64,000 bases of DNA from positions 983,984 to 1,047,983 of the forward strand of contig NZ_LHQS01000002.1 of assembly GCF_004102725.1 (NCBI RefSeq), written 5' to 3'. This document shows, piece by piece, positions 1 through 7,759 of this stretch. The notes under the pieces were generated by a model. It made no database searches. It saw only the letters and a program-made list of their open reading frames with translations, and was not told the origin of the DNA. Position 1 is the stretch's first letter, and every line of letters starts with the position of its first letter. Both the position numbers and the translations under genes were made by a program. The DNA comes from Methanoculleus taiwanensis (GTDB taxonomy: Archaea > Halobacteriota > Methanomicrobia > Methanomicrobiales > Methanoculleaceae).

Positions 1-102
1 GACAAACGCACCGCCGATCGCTATCAGGACATTGATGATGAGTGCGGCAACAAGCCCGATAAGCACCCCGACCCAGAAGGTCCGTGGATCCCCTTTTGGC
101 AT
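1..102 (-). CDS. Membrane protein, N-terminal fragment (cut by window edge)
   Basis: Only the first 34 codons are in the window. The reading frame starts with ATG at 102 and runs off the left edge. The visible residues are a short polar start (MPKGDPRTFW) followed by a hydrophobic helix (VGVLIGLVAALIINVLIAIGG), so it begins as a membrane protein with an N-terminal transmembrane segment. A good ribosome binding site (GGAGA) lies just upstream on the minus strand, and a TATA box lies about 80 bases upstream. The family cannot be named from so little sequence. Confidence 0.55.
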   Translation of the reverse strand, partial: MPKGDPRTFWVGVLIGLVAALIINVLIAIGGAFV

Positions 103-462
103 CTATCGTATCTCCCGGTTCTCCACGCGGGTCTGGCTGGATGCCGCTATGAGAACCGAATCTGAATATTCGCAATGAGATATAAAAGTGCGGTTATAAT
201 TGTTGCGGCCGGCGGGTATGGGATCCGGAGAGACGGGCGTGCCCGTCTGCATGGAGGCCGGATCGCTGTACCGGCAGTTCCCGGGTATCGTAACGGATCT
301 TCGCTCATGGAGAGAAGAGAAGCCCCGGCGTTCCGTTATCCCGGACACCGCTTTCTCTGGTACCCACCGGATCTCTCTCCACCTCTCCTGCTGTACATCG
401 GTCTTCACGCCGGCCGGCCGCTGGCTCCATCTGTTCCTTGGCTCCGGGTTCCTGCCCGCCCC
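103..462. other. Intergenic region, no gene recognised
   Basis: About 360 bases separate the left-edge gene from the end of the lipoprotein gene. Apart from the TATA box near 180 I see no conserved coding frame. The open frames here have no recognisable protein and no supporting ribosome binding site. Confidence 0.4.
178..187 (-). promoter_or_regulatory. TATA box for the membrane protein at the left edge
   Basis: On the minus strand the sequence reads TTTATATC. It lies about 80 bases upstream of the ATG at 102, which implies a leader of roughly 50 nt. Confidence 0.45.
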
Positions 463-879
463 TCACTGCTGTGTGCAGTTCAGCTCTGCAGTGAGGTTCC
501 GCCGGGCGTCCCGGACGGCCTGCATCTCCGGGCGGACGGTCTGAATGGCTTCGACGACGCTTGCATCGTCGGGAAGACTCTGCACGGTCCGGTCGAGGTT
601 ATCGTACGCCGCGTTGAGCTCGTCGACCCGGACGCCACCGAGCTCGGAAGCAGAGTTCCTGACGGCCTCCATGGCGGATGCGACCTCATCTCGTGCGTCC
701 CGAATATCTCCCACCGAAGAGGTTGCATTGAGGTCCTGCATGTTCTGAAGTGCTACTCCGAGTGTTTCAAGATCCTGGCAGAGCTGTGCCTCCGCCTCTT
801 CCTCGGTCGGCTGGGTGCACCCTGCAGCGGCACAGACCAGAATGAGGATTCCAGCGATGAAAAATATCCACGTTTTCAT
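463..879 (-). CDS. Small lipoprotein with helical, acidic mature domain
   Basis: The 138-residue product starts at the ATG at 879, which is preceded by a strong GGGAGATAGG ribosome binding site. Residues 1-21 form a signal peptide with a lipobox (AAAGC), so the protein is probably lipid-anchored on the outer face of the membrane. The mature part is polar, rich in Glu, Asp and Ala, and patterned like amphipathic helices (for example SVVEAIQTVRPEMQAVRDA), suggesting a helical bundle or coiled coil. An upstream in-frame start at 975 exists but would put 32 unrelated residues before the signal peptide. No function can be assigned. It is transcribed alone from a TATA box near 940. Confidence 0.8.
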   Translation of the reverse strand: MKTWIFFIAGILILVCAAAGCTQPTEEEAEAQLCQDLETLGVALQNMQDLNATSSVGDIRDARDEVASAMEAVRNSASELGGVRVDELNAAYDNLDRTVQSLPDDASVVEAIQTVRPEMQAVRDARRNLTAELNCTQQ

Positions 880-933
880 ACCTATCTCCCGAGCAGAATG
901 GCTATTACTGCCCGGAGGCGGATAATGGTGACT

Positions 934-944
934 ATTATATAAAA
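934..944 (-). promoter_or_regulatory. TATA box for the lipoprotein gene
   Basis: The minus strand reads CTTTTATATAA, about 60 bases upstream of the ATG at 879. This fits an archaeal TBP site and a leader of about 30-35 nt. Confidence 0.55.
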
Positions 945-1065
945 GTATCTGAATGCCTGTTTTTCGGTGTTCCACCCATCGGGCGAGGGGCGTGCCCGTC
1001 TCCTCACGGACGGGAAGCGCCCCCTCCGGAGGAGCGGATACAAAGGGAGATAAAGCCCTTTCCTA

Positions 1066-1617
1066 TCACCCCGGCATCCGGAACGCGAGGATGATCGCCG
1101 CGATGCCGCCGATGATGGCGAGTCCCGCAAAGAGCAGTATCAGGCCGGCGGCGGCGATGAGCGGGTATGCTATCAGGAGCAGCCCGAAGATGATGCTTAT
1201 GATGCCGAGAATCCCGGTTCCCAGCCCGCCGCCGGAGAAACCCTGTATCAGGTAGACTGCCCCGATGATCAGCCCCTCAACCCCGATGAATATGGCAAGG
1301 ATGGTCGGGATGAGGATTGCGCTGTAGAGGGGATAGGCGAGCACGAGAACTCCTGCAAGGATACCAAGGATACCGATCAGGAGTTTCCAGCCCCGTCCGG
1401 TCGTATCCGTAAAGAGGCTGATGAGCACGACGATACCGTTGAATAACCAGTAGATGCCGAGGAATGTGATGAGCAACGTCAACGTCTGCATGGGGTAGAC
1501 GAAGAAGAGAATGCCGAAGAGGAGCGCAATGATGCCGAGCAGCAGCACGAGCCAGCGGGGCGGCGTAGCAACGGCGCCTGCCCCGGGAGAGCCGGCACTG
1601 AATTTTACGTTAGCCAT
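1066..1617 (-). CDS. HdeD-like (DUF308) membrane protein
   Basis: The 183-residue protein is almost entirely made of transmembrane helices in pairs, with the pattern of the HdeD/DUF308 family: helices separated by short turns, and repeated motifs such as LFGILFFVYPMQTLT followed later by GLLLIAYPLIAAAG. In bacteria HdeD is linked to acid resistance; in archaea the role is unknown. The ATG at 1617 is chosen because the hydrophilic N-terminus MANVKFSAG then leads directly into the first helix, while the longer frame to 1734 adds residues that overlap the promoter. It is divergent from the gene at 1807 and has its own TATA box. Confidence 0.8.
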   Translation of the reverse strand: MANVKFSAGSPGAGAVATPPRWLVLLLGIIALLFGILFFVYPMQTLTLLITFLGIYWLFNGIVVLISLFTDTTGRGWKLLIGILGILAGVLVLAYPLYSAILIPTILAIFIGVEGLIIGAVYLIQGFSGGGLGTGILGIISIIFGLLLIAYPLIAAAGLILLFAGLAIIGGIAAIILAFRMPG

Positions 1618-1647
1618 AACAATACCTGGCAAGAGGTTCGGTGACGC

Positions 1648-1660
1648 TATATAAATATAT
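1648..1660 (-). promoter_or_regulatory. TATA box for the HdeD-like gene
   Basis: An AT-only stretch reads ATATATTTATATA on the minus strand, about 35-40 bases upstream of the ATG at 1617. Confidence 0.55.
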
Positions 1661-1735
1661 CTGCTCTGCACCGACCGAGAAGCGTTAGCCTGTTTGCGGG
1701 CGAAACCGGGATCCCCGGCCGGGACATGCGGCATG

Positions 1736-1745
1736 CTTTTATACT
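1736..1745 (+). promoter_or_regulatory. TATA box for the membrane protein at 1807
   Basis: The plus strand reads CTTTTATACTA, about 65 bases upstream of the ATG at 1807. It would place the transcript start near 1765. Confidence 0.45.
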
Positions 1746-1806
1746 ATCTGCCGTTCCCTATACCTGCGAAAAGAGAATCCGATCGGGGTGTGGACGGTAC
1801 CAGCAC

Positions 1807-2346
1807 ATGAATCTCTCTGGGGTGATCATCTGGCTGCGGCAGGCCGCAGAGGCACTGGCGTTCATCCTGGTACTCTCCGTGCTCCTGCCGCTCCTCTTCG
1901 GCTACGCGGCCGGCATCCCGGTCGGGCGGGTGCTGGCGCTGATCGGTTCGACTGTCGTTCTGCAGGCGAACGGCGCCTTTGCCGGGGCGGGGCTCGGGAT
2001 GGCGCCCTGGGAGATTCTCGTGATCATGACCCTGGTGGAGCTCGGGGCGGTTCTCGGGATCCTGACGATCTGCGATACCTTCGCCATGACATCGGAGCGG
2101 GTTCGCAGGTTCCTCGCAAAGATCGAAGCGAGAATGCGAAAGTTCCCCTGGGCATCGCGGTACGGAGCCGTTTCGCTCATCGTTCTCCCTGCACTGCCGA
2201 TAATCGGCCTCTACACCAGCATCGTGATCGCCTGGCTTCTCCGGTGGAACCGGCTCCAGTCGGTTCTCTTCATCACCATCGGCTGGATCGGGGTGGTCGT
2301 CTTCGTCCTCTTACTCGCATTCGGGTTTATCAGTATCGTCTTCTGA
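1807..2346 (+). CDS. Polytopic membrane protein, small multidrug-export-like
   Basis: The 179-residue protein has about four to five transmembrane helices: near residues 15-40, 45-60, 70-95, 125-150 and 155-179. A central basic stretch (RVRRFLAKIEARMRKF) probably faces the cytoplasm. The layout of a first half with ELGAVLGIL, a basic loop, then YGAVSLIVLPALPIIGLYTS resembles the putative small multi-drug export family (Sm_multidrug_ex), but the match is from memory and weak. The ATG at 1807 is preferred over the frame opening at 1726 because that one overlaps the TATA box. Confidence 0.6.
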   Translation: MNLSGVIIWLRQAAEALAFILVLSVLLPLLFGYAAGIPVGRVLALIGSTVVLQANGAFAGAGLGMAPWEILVIMTLVELGAVLGILTICDTFAMTSERVRRFLAKIEARMRKFPWASRYGAVSLIVLPALPIIGLYTSIVIAWLLRWNRLQSVLFITIGWIGVVVFVLLLAFGFISIVF

Positions 2347-2550
2347 AGGGTGCGGCGGAGGCGTGCGCCATTATCGCCTCACCTGCCGGCGATAGGGTTT
2401 CTCTGTACCATTGTCCGTTATGGACGTTGTGCCGCGGGAGATATCTCCCGATCATCGCTTCGGGGCTTGCAGATAGGGGCAGAACGCCGAATAGCGCCTC
2501 CCCTCTTCTTCCCGTCCTCGAGGGTCGCCGTCACCCCGGCCTGATTGCCC

Positions 2551-5500
2551 CTACACCATCTCATTCCGCCGCAGAAACTCCCGGATCTTTCGGGACTCAA
2601 TCCAGCCCCGGTCGAGGTCCTTGATATACCCGTTGATCCGCCGGACCTGCTCGCGGATCTTCTCCGCCGTCTCCGGATCGTCCATAAGATCCGCCCGGGC
2701 AAGCATGACCTGCAGCGGGTGGCGGACGTGATCGCCGAGGATCGCGAACTGCTCCATGTTCCGCTCGATCCGGTCGTAGGCCTCCCGCCGGATCTCCTCG
2801 ACCTGCTTTCGGTCGGTGACGTCGGAGGAGATGACCGCGAGCCGCTTAACCTGCCCGTCCGCGCTCTGAACCGGGAAGAGGATGACATCAAAGAACCTCC
2901 CCGCATGCTCGTCGGTCATCTGGACGGGTCTTGCTGAGGAGAAGGCCTCGTCAACCCACCTCCTCCGGGATGCGGCCAGATCGGGCGGGAAGAGGTCGTA
3001 CACACACGTTCCGCGGAGTTCTTCCACCGTCCTCCCGACCCGTGCGGCCATCGCCTCGTTCAGGGCAAGAATGGTACCGTCCCGGTCGATAAGTGTCGTG
3101 GCGTCGGGCGTCGCATCGAGGAGCGCACGGAACTGCTCTTCACTCTCCTGCAGGGCAAACTCGGTCTTCTTCCGCTCGGTGATATCGATCGCAACCTCGA
3201 GCCGTACGTCCCGGCCGTCGGGCCACCGGATGATCCGGTCGACGATATCCAGGTGGACGTCGAGAATCGGGTTATAGTACTCCCACCGGTGGGGCTGCGG
3301 TTTCTGCCGCAGGATGATATCGTTGGTGCAGAACGGACATGGCGCCTCAAGGCCCTGGAACTCGCGGTAGCATATCCCGCCGACGACGTTCCTCCCGAGC
3401 ATTTTTGTAAAGAAGGGGTTTGCATACAGGATCTCATGGGTTGTGGGATCCGTGACGTAGACGATCTCCTCAAGGCCGTCGAAGATCGAGAGGAGCTGAT
3501 CGCGCTCGAACTGCAGCATCTCCTCAACCTCTGTCTGTCCGGGTCCCGGCCGTATGGTGACCACATGCATGTCGGGTGCTACTCGGGCCACAGCGTTGCA
3601 TTCCACGCCGATTATGGTGCCGTCCTTCCGGAGGAGCTCGCATTCACCCTGCAGTACGCCTCTTTTCAGGAACCCCTGCCAGAACTCGCGGCCTGCTTCC
3701 CGATCTCTGCAGATAGCAAAAATCGGCCGCTGCAGCAGCTCTTCCCGGGTATACCCGAGCAGGGTACAGGCCGCAGGATTGGCCTCCCGGAGGTATCCGG
3801 CATCGTCCGCGACGAGAACGGCATCTTTCACGAGTTCGACGATCGAGCGGAGATAGCCGCATGCCGTATCATGGCTCCCTGCCGGGTTCCCCTCTCGTGG
3901 CGAGGGGTTCATCCGTACTGCTGCCGCCTCGTCCCGTGGAGCCCTGACCAGGGTGAACCGGAACGCCGCCCCTTCCTCTGGTTTTCCGGGCACCCGATCC
4001 TCGACCCTGACCCTGCCGCCGTAGCGCGTAACAAGCGTCCGGACGATGTAGAGCCCGAGGCCTTCGCCTCTCCCGTGCCCGAGTCCCCGCTCGAACCGGC
4101 GGAAGAGCACCCCTTTCACCTCGTCCGGGATACCGGGGCCGGTGTCTTCGACCGAGACCAGCACCTCGCCGTCCCGTTCCTCCACCCGGACGGTGATCCG
4201 GACGTCCGGGCCGCCGAACTTGACGGCGTTCCCGATCAGGTTCGTAAAAACCATCGAGAGGAGACCGTCCGCGGAGACCACAACCGGCCGGCCGTCATAG
4301 CGGATTGACGCCGCCGGAAACGTTCCGATCTCTTCCCGTATGACGGCGTCGAGGTCCAGCGGCGATAGTTCGGCCGACTCCTGGTGGATCCGGCGGATGG
4401 TTGCGACGTTTCTGAGGATCTCGGTGCTCCGCCAGATACTCTCGTGCAGTTTCTGTGCGTAGGTCTTCGGCTCGCCTTCCAGCAGGTCGAGCAGCAGGTC
4501 GGCATACATCGTGGAGACGTTGTTTGCGTTCCGCACGTCGTGGGTGAGGATATCGAGGTACAGGTTCGCCTCCCGGTGCGCCTCGTCCAGCTCCCGGTTC
4601 ACCCGGGTGAGCTCTTCGGCCTGCTCCCGGAGAGCTGCCTCCGCCTGTTTCCGCTCGGTGATGTCCCGCGCCGCTGCAAAGATGCCGGCCACCCGTCCCT
4701 GCGCGTCCCGGTAGACGGCGGCATTGAAGAGCGCCGGTGTCGTCCACCCGTCGCGGTGCCGGATCTCCATCGGGTAGTCGCGAAGCTCGCTGTCCACAAA
4801 GGCCTTCTGCGATCCCGCACGTGCCCGGTCAGGGTCGGTGGTATACCCGGAAAAATCCGTGCCGATCAGCTCGTCGCGGGAGTAGCCGGTCACCTTCTCG
4901 GTAGCGGCGTTCACGTCGGTGATCCGGCCTTCGGGATCGATGGTGGCGAGCGGATCGATGCTCGCCTCGATAAGAGCCCGGTTGTAATCTTTCACGAGGA
5001 TCAGAGCCTCTTCGGCCTGTTTACGTTCGGTGATATCCCGGTAAACTACCATAATAGAAGGCTGGCCCTGGTAGCGTATAGGGGTCGCCGTGATATCGAC
5101 CCAGATGGTCTGGCCTGCGGTGGTCAGGAGCACCTGTTCGAATACCGGGATAGCTGTGCCCTCCTGCAAGATCTGGCGGATCCGGTCGGCGACGAAATCA
5201 CGGTACTCGGGGTGGACGAACATATAAATCGATCTGCCCACGATCTCTTCAGGCCCTTTCCCACCTGCAATCTGGACACCGGCGGGATTCACGTAAACGA
5301 TGGTGCCGTCATGCCGGTGCACGACGACGGCATCCGGCATGACCTCGACAAGAGAACGGTAGCGCTCCTCGCTCTCCCGGAGGGCGTCCTCAATCTGCTT
5401 GCGGTCGGAGATGTTCTCGACCATGCCGATAGCGGACTCTGGGCTCCCTTCTTCGTTCCTGATGAGGGATACCGTCAGCATTACCCAGATGATCTGCCCG

Positions 5501-6879
5501 TCTCCTCGCACGTAGCGTTTCTCCATCCGGTAGGCGTCGATCTCTCCGGCAACGAGAGACGCTGCGAGCGCCGCATCTTCCGGCAGGTCGTCGGGGTAGG
5601 TGATGTCGGCAAAATGCCTGCCGAGGAGCTGATCCGGACGGTACCCGAGCATCTCCTGGAAGGCCGGGTTGCTATCGATGATAAGTCCGTCAAGCCCCAC
5701 GAGAGCAATACCGATCCCGGCCCTCTCGTAGATGCCGCGGAACCGTTCCTCGCTCTCCCGGAGCGCCCGCTCTCCTGCCGTACGTTCCCGGATATCGATC
5801 CCAATGCCCACCTGGGTATCGTCGGAGAGACGGATGTTTGCCCAGGAGCTCTCGACGAGGGAACCGTCCTTTGCGGTCAATGCAAAATCCCGCCACCCCG
5901 GTTTCAGCGACTGCATGAACCGCCCGACCGTCTCCCGGTACCCGGGGTCGGGATAGCATAGCGCCATGAGATCGCCGCCGGTTGCGTCCTCCTCCGTCCA
6001 GCCCAGCGTCTCCCGGAGAGCCCGGTTGAACCGGAACGTCTTCAGGTTCGGATCATAGATCGCGATCATCACCGGGATCGTATCGATGATCGTCTGCAAG
6101 AGCTCGTGCTTGTGCGCCAGTTCCCGCTCCGCCCGTTTACGGTCGGTGATGTCGCGAGAGACCGTCAGGACCCGCTCGACCCTGCCCGAGGGGCCGGGGA
6201 TCGGGACTGAGATGTACTCGCTGTACTCGATATCCCGTATGACGGCGTGGCGGACCTCTCCCCGCACCCGTCGTCCGGTGGTGAAGACCTCCCTGACCTT
6301 CTCGAAGTACGGGCCTGCCCCCTCCGTCGAAAACCCGAGTTCCTCCCAGGTCTTTCCCGCCATCTCGTGCGGTTCGCGGCCGAGCTGGCGGGCGAACCCC
6401 CTGTCCACGTAGACGTACCGCAGATCCCTGTCCAGGATGTTCACCGTCTCCGGCAGGTAGGAGAGGATGGTTGTGAGCATCTCCTGCTCGCCTTCCGGCC
6501 GGGTGAGTTCCTGCAGCCGGACGAGCTGCACGCGGCCATCCCCCTCGACCCTGCTGGAGAAGTGGATACTCCGCTCTCGGCCTTCTGCGGTCAGGATGGT
6601 GCAGGCAAGGTCGAAGAGATCGGCACGCTCACGGAGCGATGCGGAGATCTTCCCCCTGCACTCCTCTTCGACGATCCGGGGAAGGAGAAACCGGTCTGCG
6701 AACTCCCCGGCGTCGCTGCCGATAAGGGTGTCCCGATCGACCTCGAGACAGTGCTGTAGCGCTCTGTTGATCCAGACGATACGGTTCTCCTGACCGACCA
6801 GCAGCGCGCCCTCATCAAGCAGGTCGAGAATCTGCGAGGCCGGCCAGAGTTCGGCAGAAGCGCCGGGGGACGGGGTCAT
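2551..6879 (-). CDS. Multi-PAS sensor histidine kinase fused to an ATPase-less acceptor module
   Basis: This 1442-residue cytoplasmic sensor has no transmembrane helix. Six PAS domains fill roughly residues 15-750, joined by the usual RDITERKQAEE-type linkers. A kinase core follows: H-box ILTHDVRN with His780, N-box NLIGNAVKFGG near 880, and G-boxes DTGPGIPD and GEGLGLYI. Unusually, the chain continues past the ATPase: three more PAS domains (about 1005-1360; the middle one has a CYREFQG...CPFC cysteine pattern) and a tail of about 75 residues with a second phosphoacceptor-like helix (QFAILGDHVRHPLQV, His1384) but no second ATPase. The same tail ends separate genes at 45648 and 60899, each next to a kinase, so this looks like a fusion of a two-gene module. 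The internal ATG near 3910 has no good ribosome binding site, so one product is likely. The TATA box near 6919 gives a very short leader. Confidence 0.9.
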   Translation of the reverse strand: MTPSPGASAELWPASQILDLLDEGALLVGQENRIVWINRALQHCLEVDRDTLIGSDAGEFADRFLLPRIVEEECRGKISASLRERADLFDLACTILTAEGRERSIHFSSRVEGDGRVQLVRLQELTRPEGEQEMLTTILSYLPETVNILDRDLRYVYVDRGFARQLGREPHEMAGKTWEELGFSTEGAGPYFEKVREVFTTGRRVRGEVRHAVIRDIEYSEYISVPIPGPSGRVERVLTVSRDITDRKRAERELAHKHELLQTIIDTIPVMIAIYDPNLKTFRFNRALRETLGWTEEDATGGDLMALCYPDPGYRETVGRFMQSLKPGWRDFALTAKDGSLVESSWANIRLSDDTQVGIGIDIRERTAGERALRESEERFRGIYERAGIGIALVGLDGLIIDSNPAFQEMLGYRPDQLLGRHFADITYPDDLPEDAALAASLVAGEIDAYRMEKRYVRGDGQIIWVMLTVSLIRNEEGSPESAIGMVENISDRKQIEDALRESEERYRSLVEVMPDAVVVHRHDGTIVYVNPAGVQIAGGKGPEEIVGRSIYMFVHPEYRDFVADRIRQILQEGTAIPVFEQVLLTTAGQTIWVDITATPIRYQGQPSIMVVYRDITERKQAEEALILVKDYNRALIEASIDPLATIDPEGRITDVNAATEKVTGYSRDELIGTDFSGYTTDPDRARAGSQKAFVDSELRDYPMEIRHRDGWTTPALFNAAVYRDAQGRVAGIFAAARDITERKQAEAALREQAEELTRVNRELDEAHREANLYLDILTHDVRNANNVSTMYADLLLDLLEGEPKTYAQKLHESIWRSTEILRNVATIRRIHQESAELSPLDLDAVIREEIGTFPAASIRYDGRPVVVSADGLLSMVFTNLIGNAVKFGGPDVRITVRVEERDGEVLVSVEDTGPGIPDEVKGVLFRRFERGLGHGRGEGLGLYIVRTLVTRYGGRVRVEDRVPGKPEEGAAFRFTLVRAPRDEAAAVRMNPSPREGNPAGSHDTACGYLRSIVELVKDAVLVADDAGYLREANPAACTLLGYTREELLQRPIFAICRDREAGREFWQGFLKRGVLQGECELLRKDGTIIGVECNAVARVAPDMHVVTIRPGPGQTEVEEMLQFERDQLLSIFDGLEEIVYVTDPTTHEILYANPFFTKMLGRNVVGGICYREFQGLEAPCPFCTNDIILRQKPQPHRWEYYNPILDVHLDIVDRIIRWPDGRDVRLEVAIDITERKKTEFALQESEEQFRALLDATPDATTLIDRDGTILALNEAMAARVGRTVEELRGTCVYDLFPPDLAASRRRWVDEAFSSARPVQMTDEHAGRFFDVILFPVQSADGQVKRLAVISSDVTDRKQVEEIRREAYDRIERNMEQFAILGDHVRHPLQVMLARADLMDDPETAEKIREQVRRINGYIKDLDRGWIESRKIREFLRRNEMV

Positions 6880-6913
6880 CGGCAGAACTCCACAAAATTA
6901 CCTGTGGTTATTG

Positions 6914-6924
6914 TTTATTTATAG
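6914..6924 (-). promoter_or_regulatory. TATA box for the large sensor kinase
   Basis: The minus strand reads CTATAAATAAA, about 38 bases upstream of the ATG at 6879. The transcript would have a leader of about 10-15 nt, containing GGAG. Confidence 0.55.
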
Positions 6925-7126
6925 TTGTGGAACGTCCGTTAACCGGGACGGATCTACCCCCGCTCCTGCCTTCGACAATCAGAGATCGGAGGGGTACGGC
7001 ACGTATAGAGTCGTGCTCTTCACGCCCGGTCTTTCCAGCACGGAGATACCGGAAGGTATCCCGGATCACGGTGTACCGGCCCTGCATCCCGCAGGTGTAT
7101 CCCGGTTTTCGGCGTTTCCCGGCCGG

Positions 7127-7594
7127 TCAGTCCTCCTCGCCGATCGGGATCTCGATCCCCTCTTCCCCGGAAACCTTCTTCAGCCGCACGGTCAGCACGC
7201 CGTTCCTGAAGGCGGCCGATGCACCCTCGTCCGTGACGTCTGCGGGAAGGTTTACGGTTCTGGTCATCTCGCCGGAGACCCGCTCCCTGATGACGTAGCC
7301 TTCTCCTGCTTCTTCAGGCACCTCTCTTCGCCGGGCGGTGATCCGCAGCGTCTCCGGGCTGGTGAGCCGTATCGTGACGTCGCTGCTCTTCATCCCCGGG
7401 AGGTCGGCGACGACCACGACCTCGCCCTCGATCTCCCGGACATCGACCGGAATCCCCACGCCCCGGATCACGGGCAGTATCTGCTGCCCGGCTCTCCCGG
7501 CCTCCGCCATCATCTCGTGGAACCGCCTGTGCATCTCGCATATACTTTCGTTAAATGCACATCGACACTCGTATGGTGATTCTTTATCTTCCAT
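7127..7594 (-). CDS. hsp20: Hsp20 / alpha-crystallin small heat-shock protein
   Basis: The 155-residue protein has an N-terminal helical arm (residues 1-50, FNESICEMHRRFHEMM), then an alpha-crystallin domain of about 90 residues beginning VPVDVRE-like (here IPVDVREIEGEVVVVADLPG). It carries the conserved GVLTVRL strand and ends in an I-x-I type motif (IEIPI) that normally docks on neighbouring subunits. It would act as an ATP-independent holdase in the cytoplasm. The ATG at 7594 is chosen over TTG at 7600 because GGGAG then sits 8 bases upstream. A TATA box lies near 7645. It is a single-gene unit divergent from the dikinase at 7760. Confidence 0.92.
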   Translation of the reverse strand: MEDKESPYECRCAFNESICEMHRRFHEMMAEAGRAGQQILPVIRGVGIPVDVREIEGEVVVVADLPGMKSSDVTIRLTSPETLRITARRREVPEEAGEGYVIRERVSGEMTRTVNLPADVTDEGASAAFRNGVLTVRLKKVSGEEGIEIPIGEED

Positions 7595-7640
7595 AGCCAA
7601 AACTCCCGGTTATTCTGCAGCCGTCTCCTACACCCCTGCC

Positions 7641-7648
7641 TATATATG
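7641..7648 (-). promoter_or_regulatory. TATA box for hsp20
   Basis: The minus strand reads CATATATA about 50 bases upstream of the ATG at 7594. It lies in the divergent region shared with the dikinase gene. Confidence 0.5.
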
Positions 7649-7759
7649 TTGTTTCCCATGGCGGGCATCAGGTGCCGGCACGGCGGTCCGCCTCCGGCAA
7701 ACCGTCCCCCCGCTCAGAGCAATGCACATAACTGCGGGGAGGACAAAACCCTGTCAGGC

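Noticed and set aside
2551-3912. A separate gene starting at the internal ATG near 3912
   Set aside because: The frame is open through from the kinase half, and no good ribosome binding site lies close to that ATG, so one fused protein is more likely.
4384-5961. A 525-codon open frame on the plus strand
   Set aside because: It is antisense to the PAS kinase; the long opening comes from the GC-rich third positions of the real gene. It has no family resemblance and no ribosome binding site.
6911-7579. A 222-codon plus-strand frame
   Set aside because: It is antisense to hsp20 and its promoter region, and the Hsp20 alpha-crystallin motifs are clear on the other strand.
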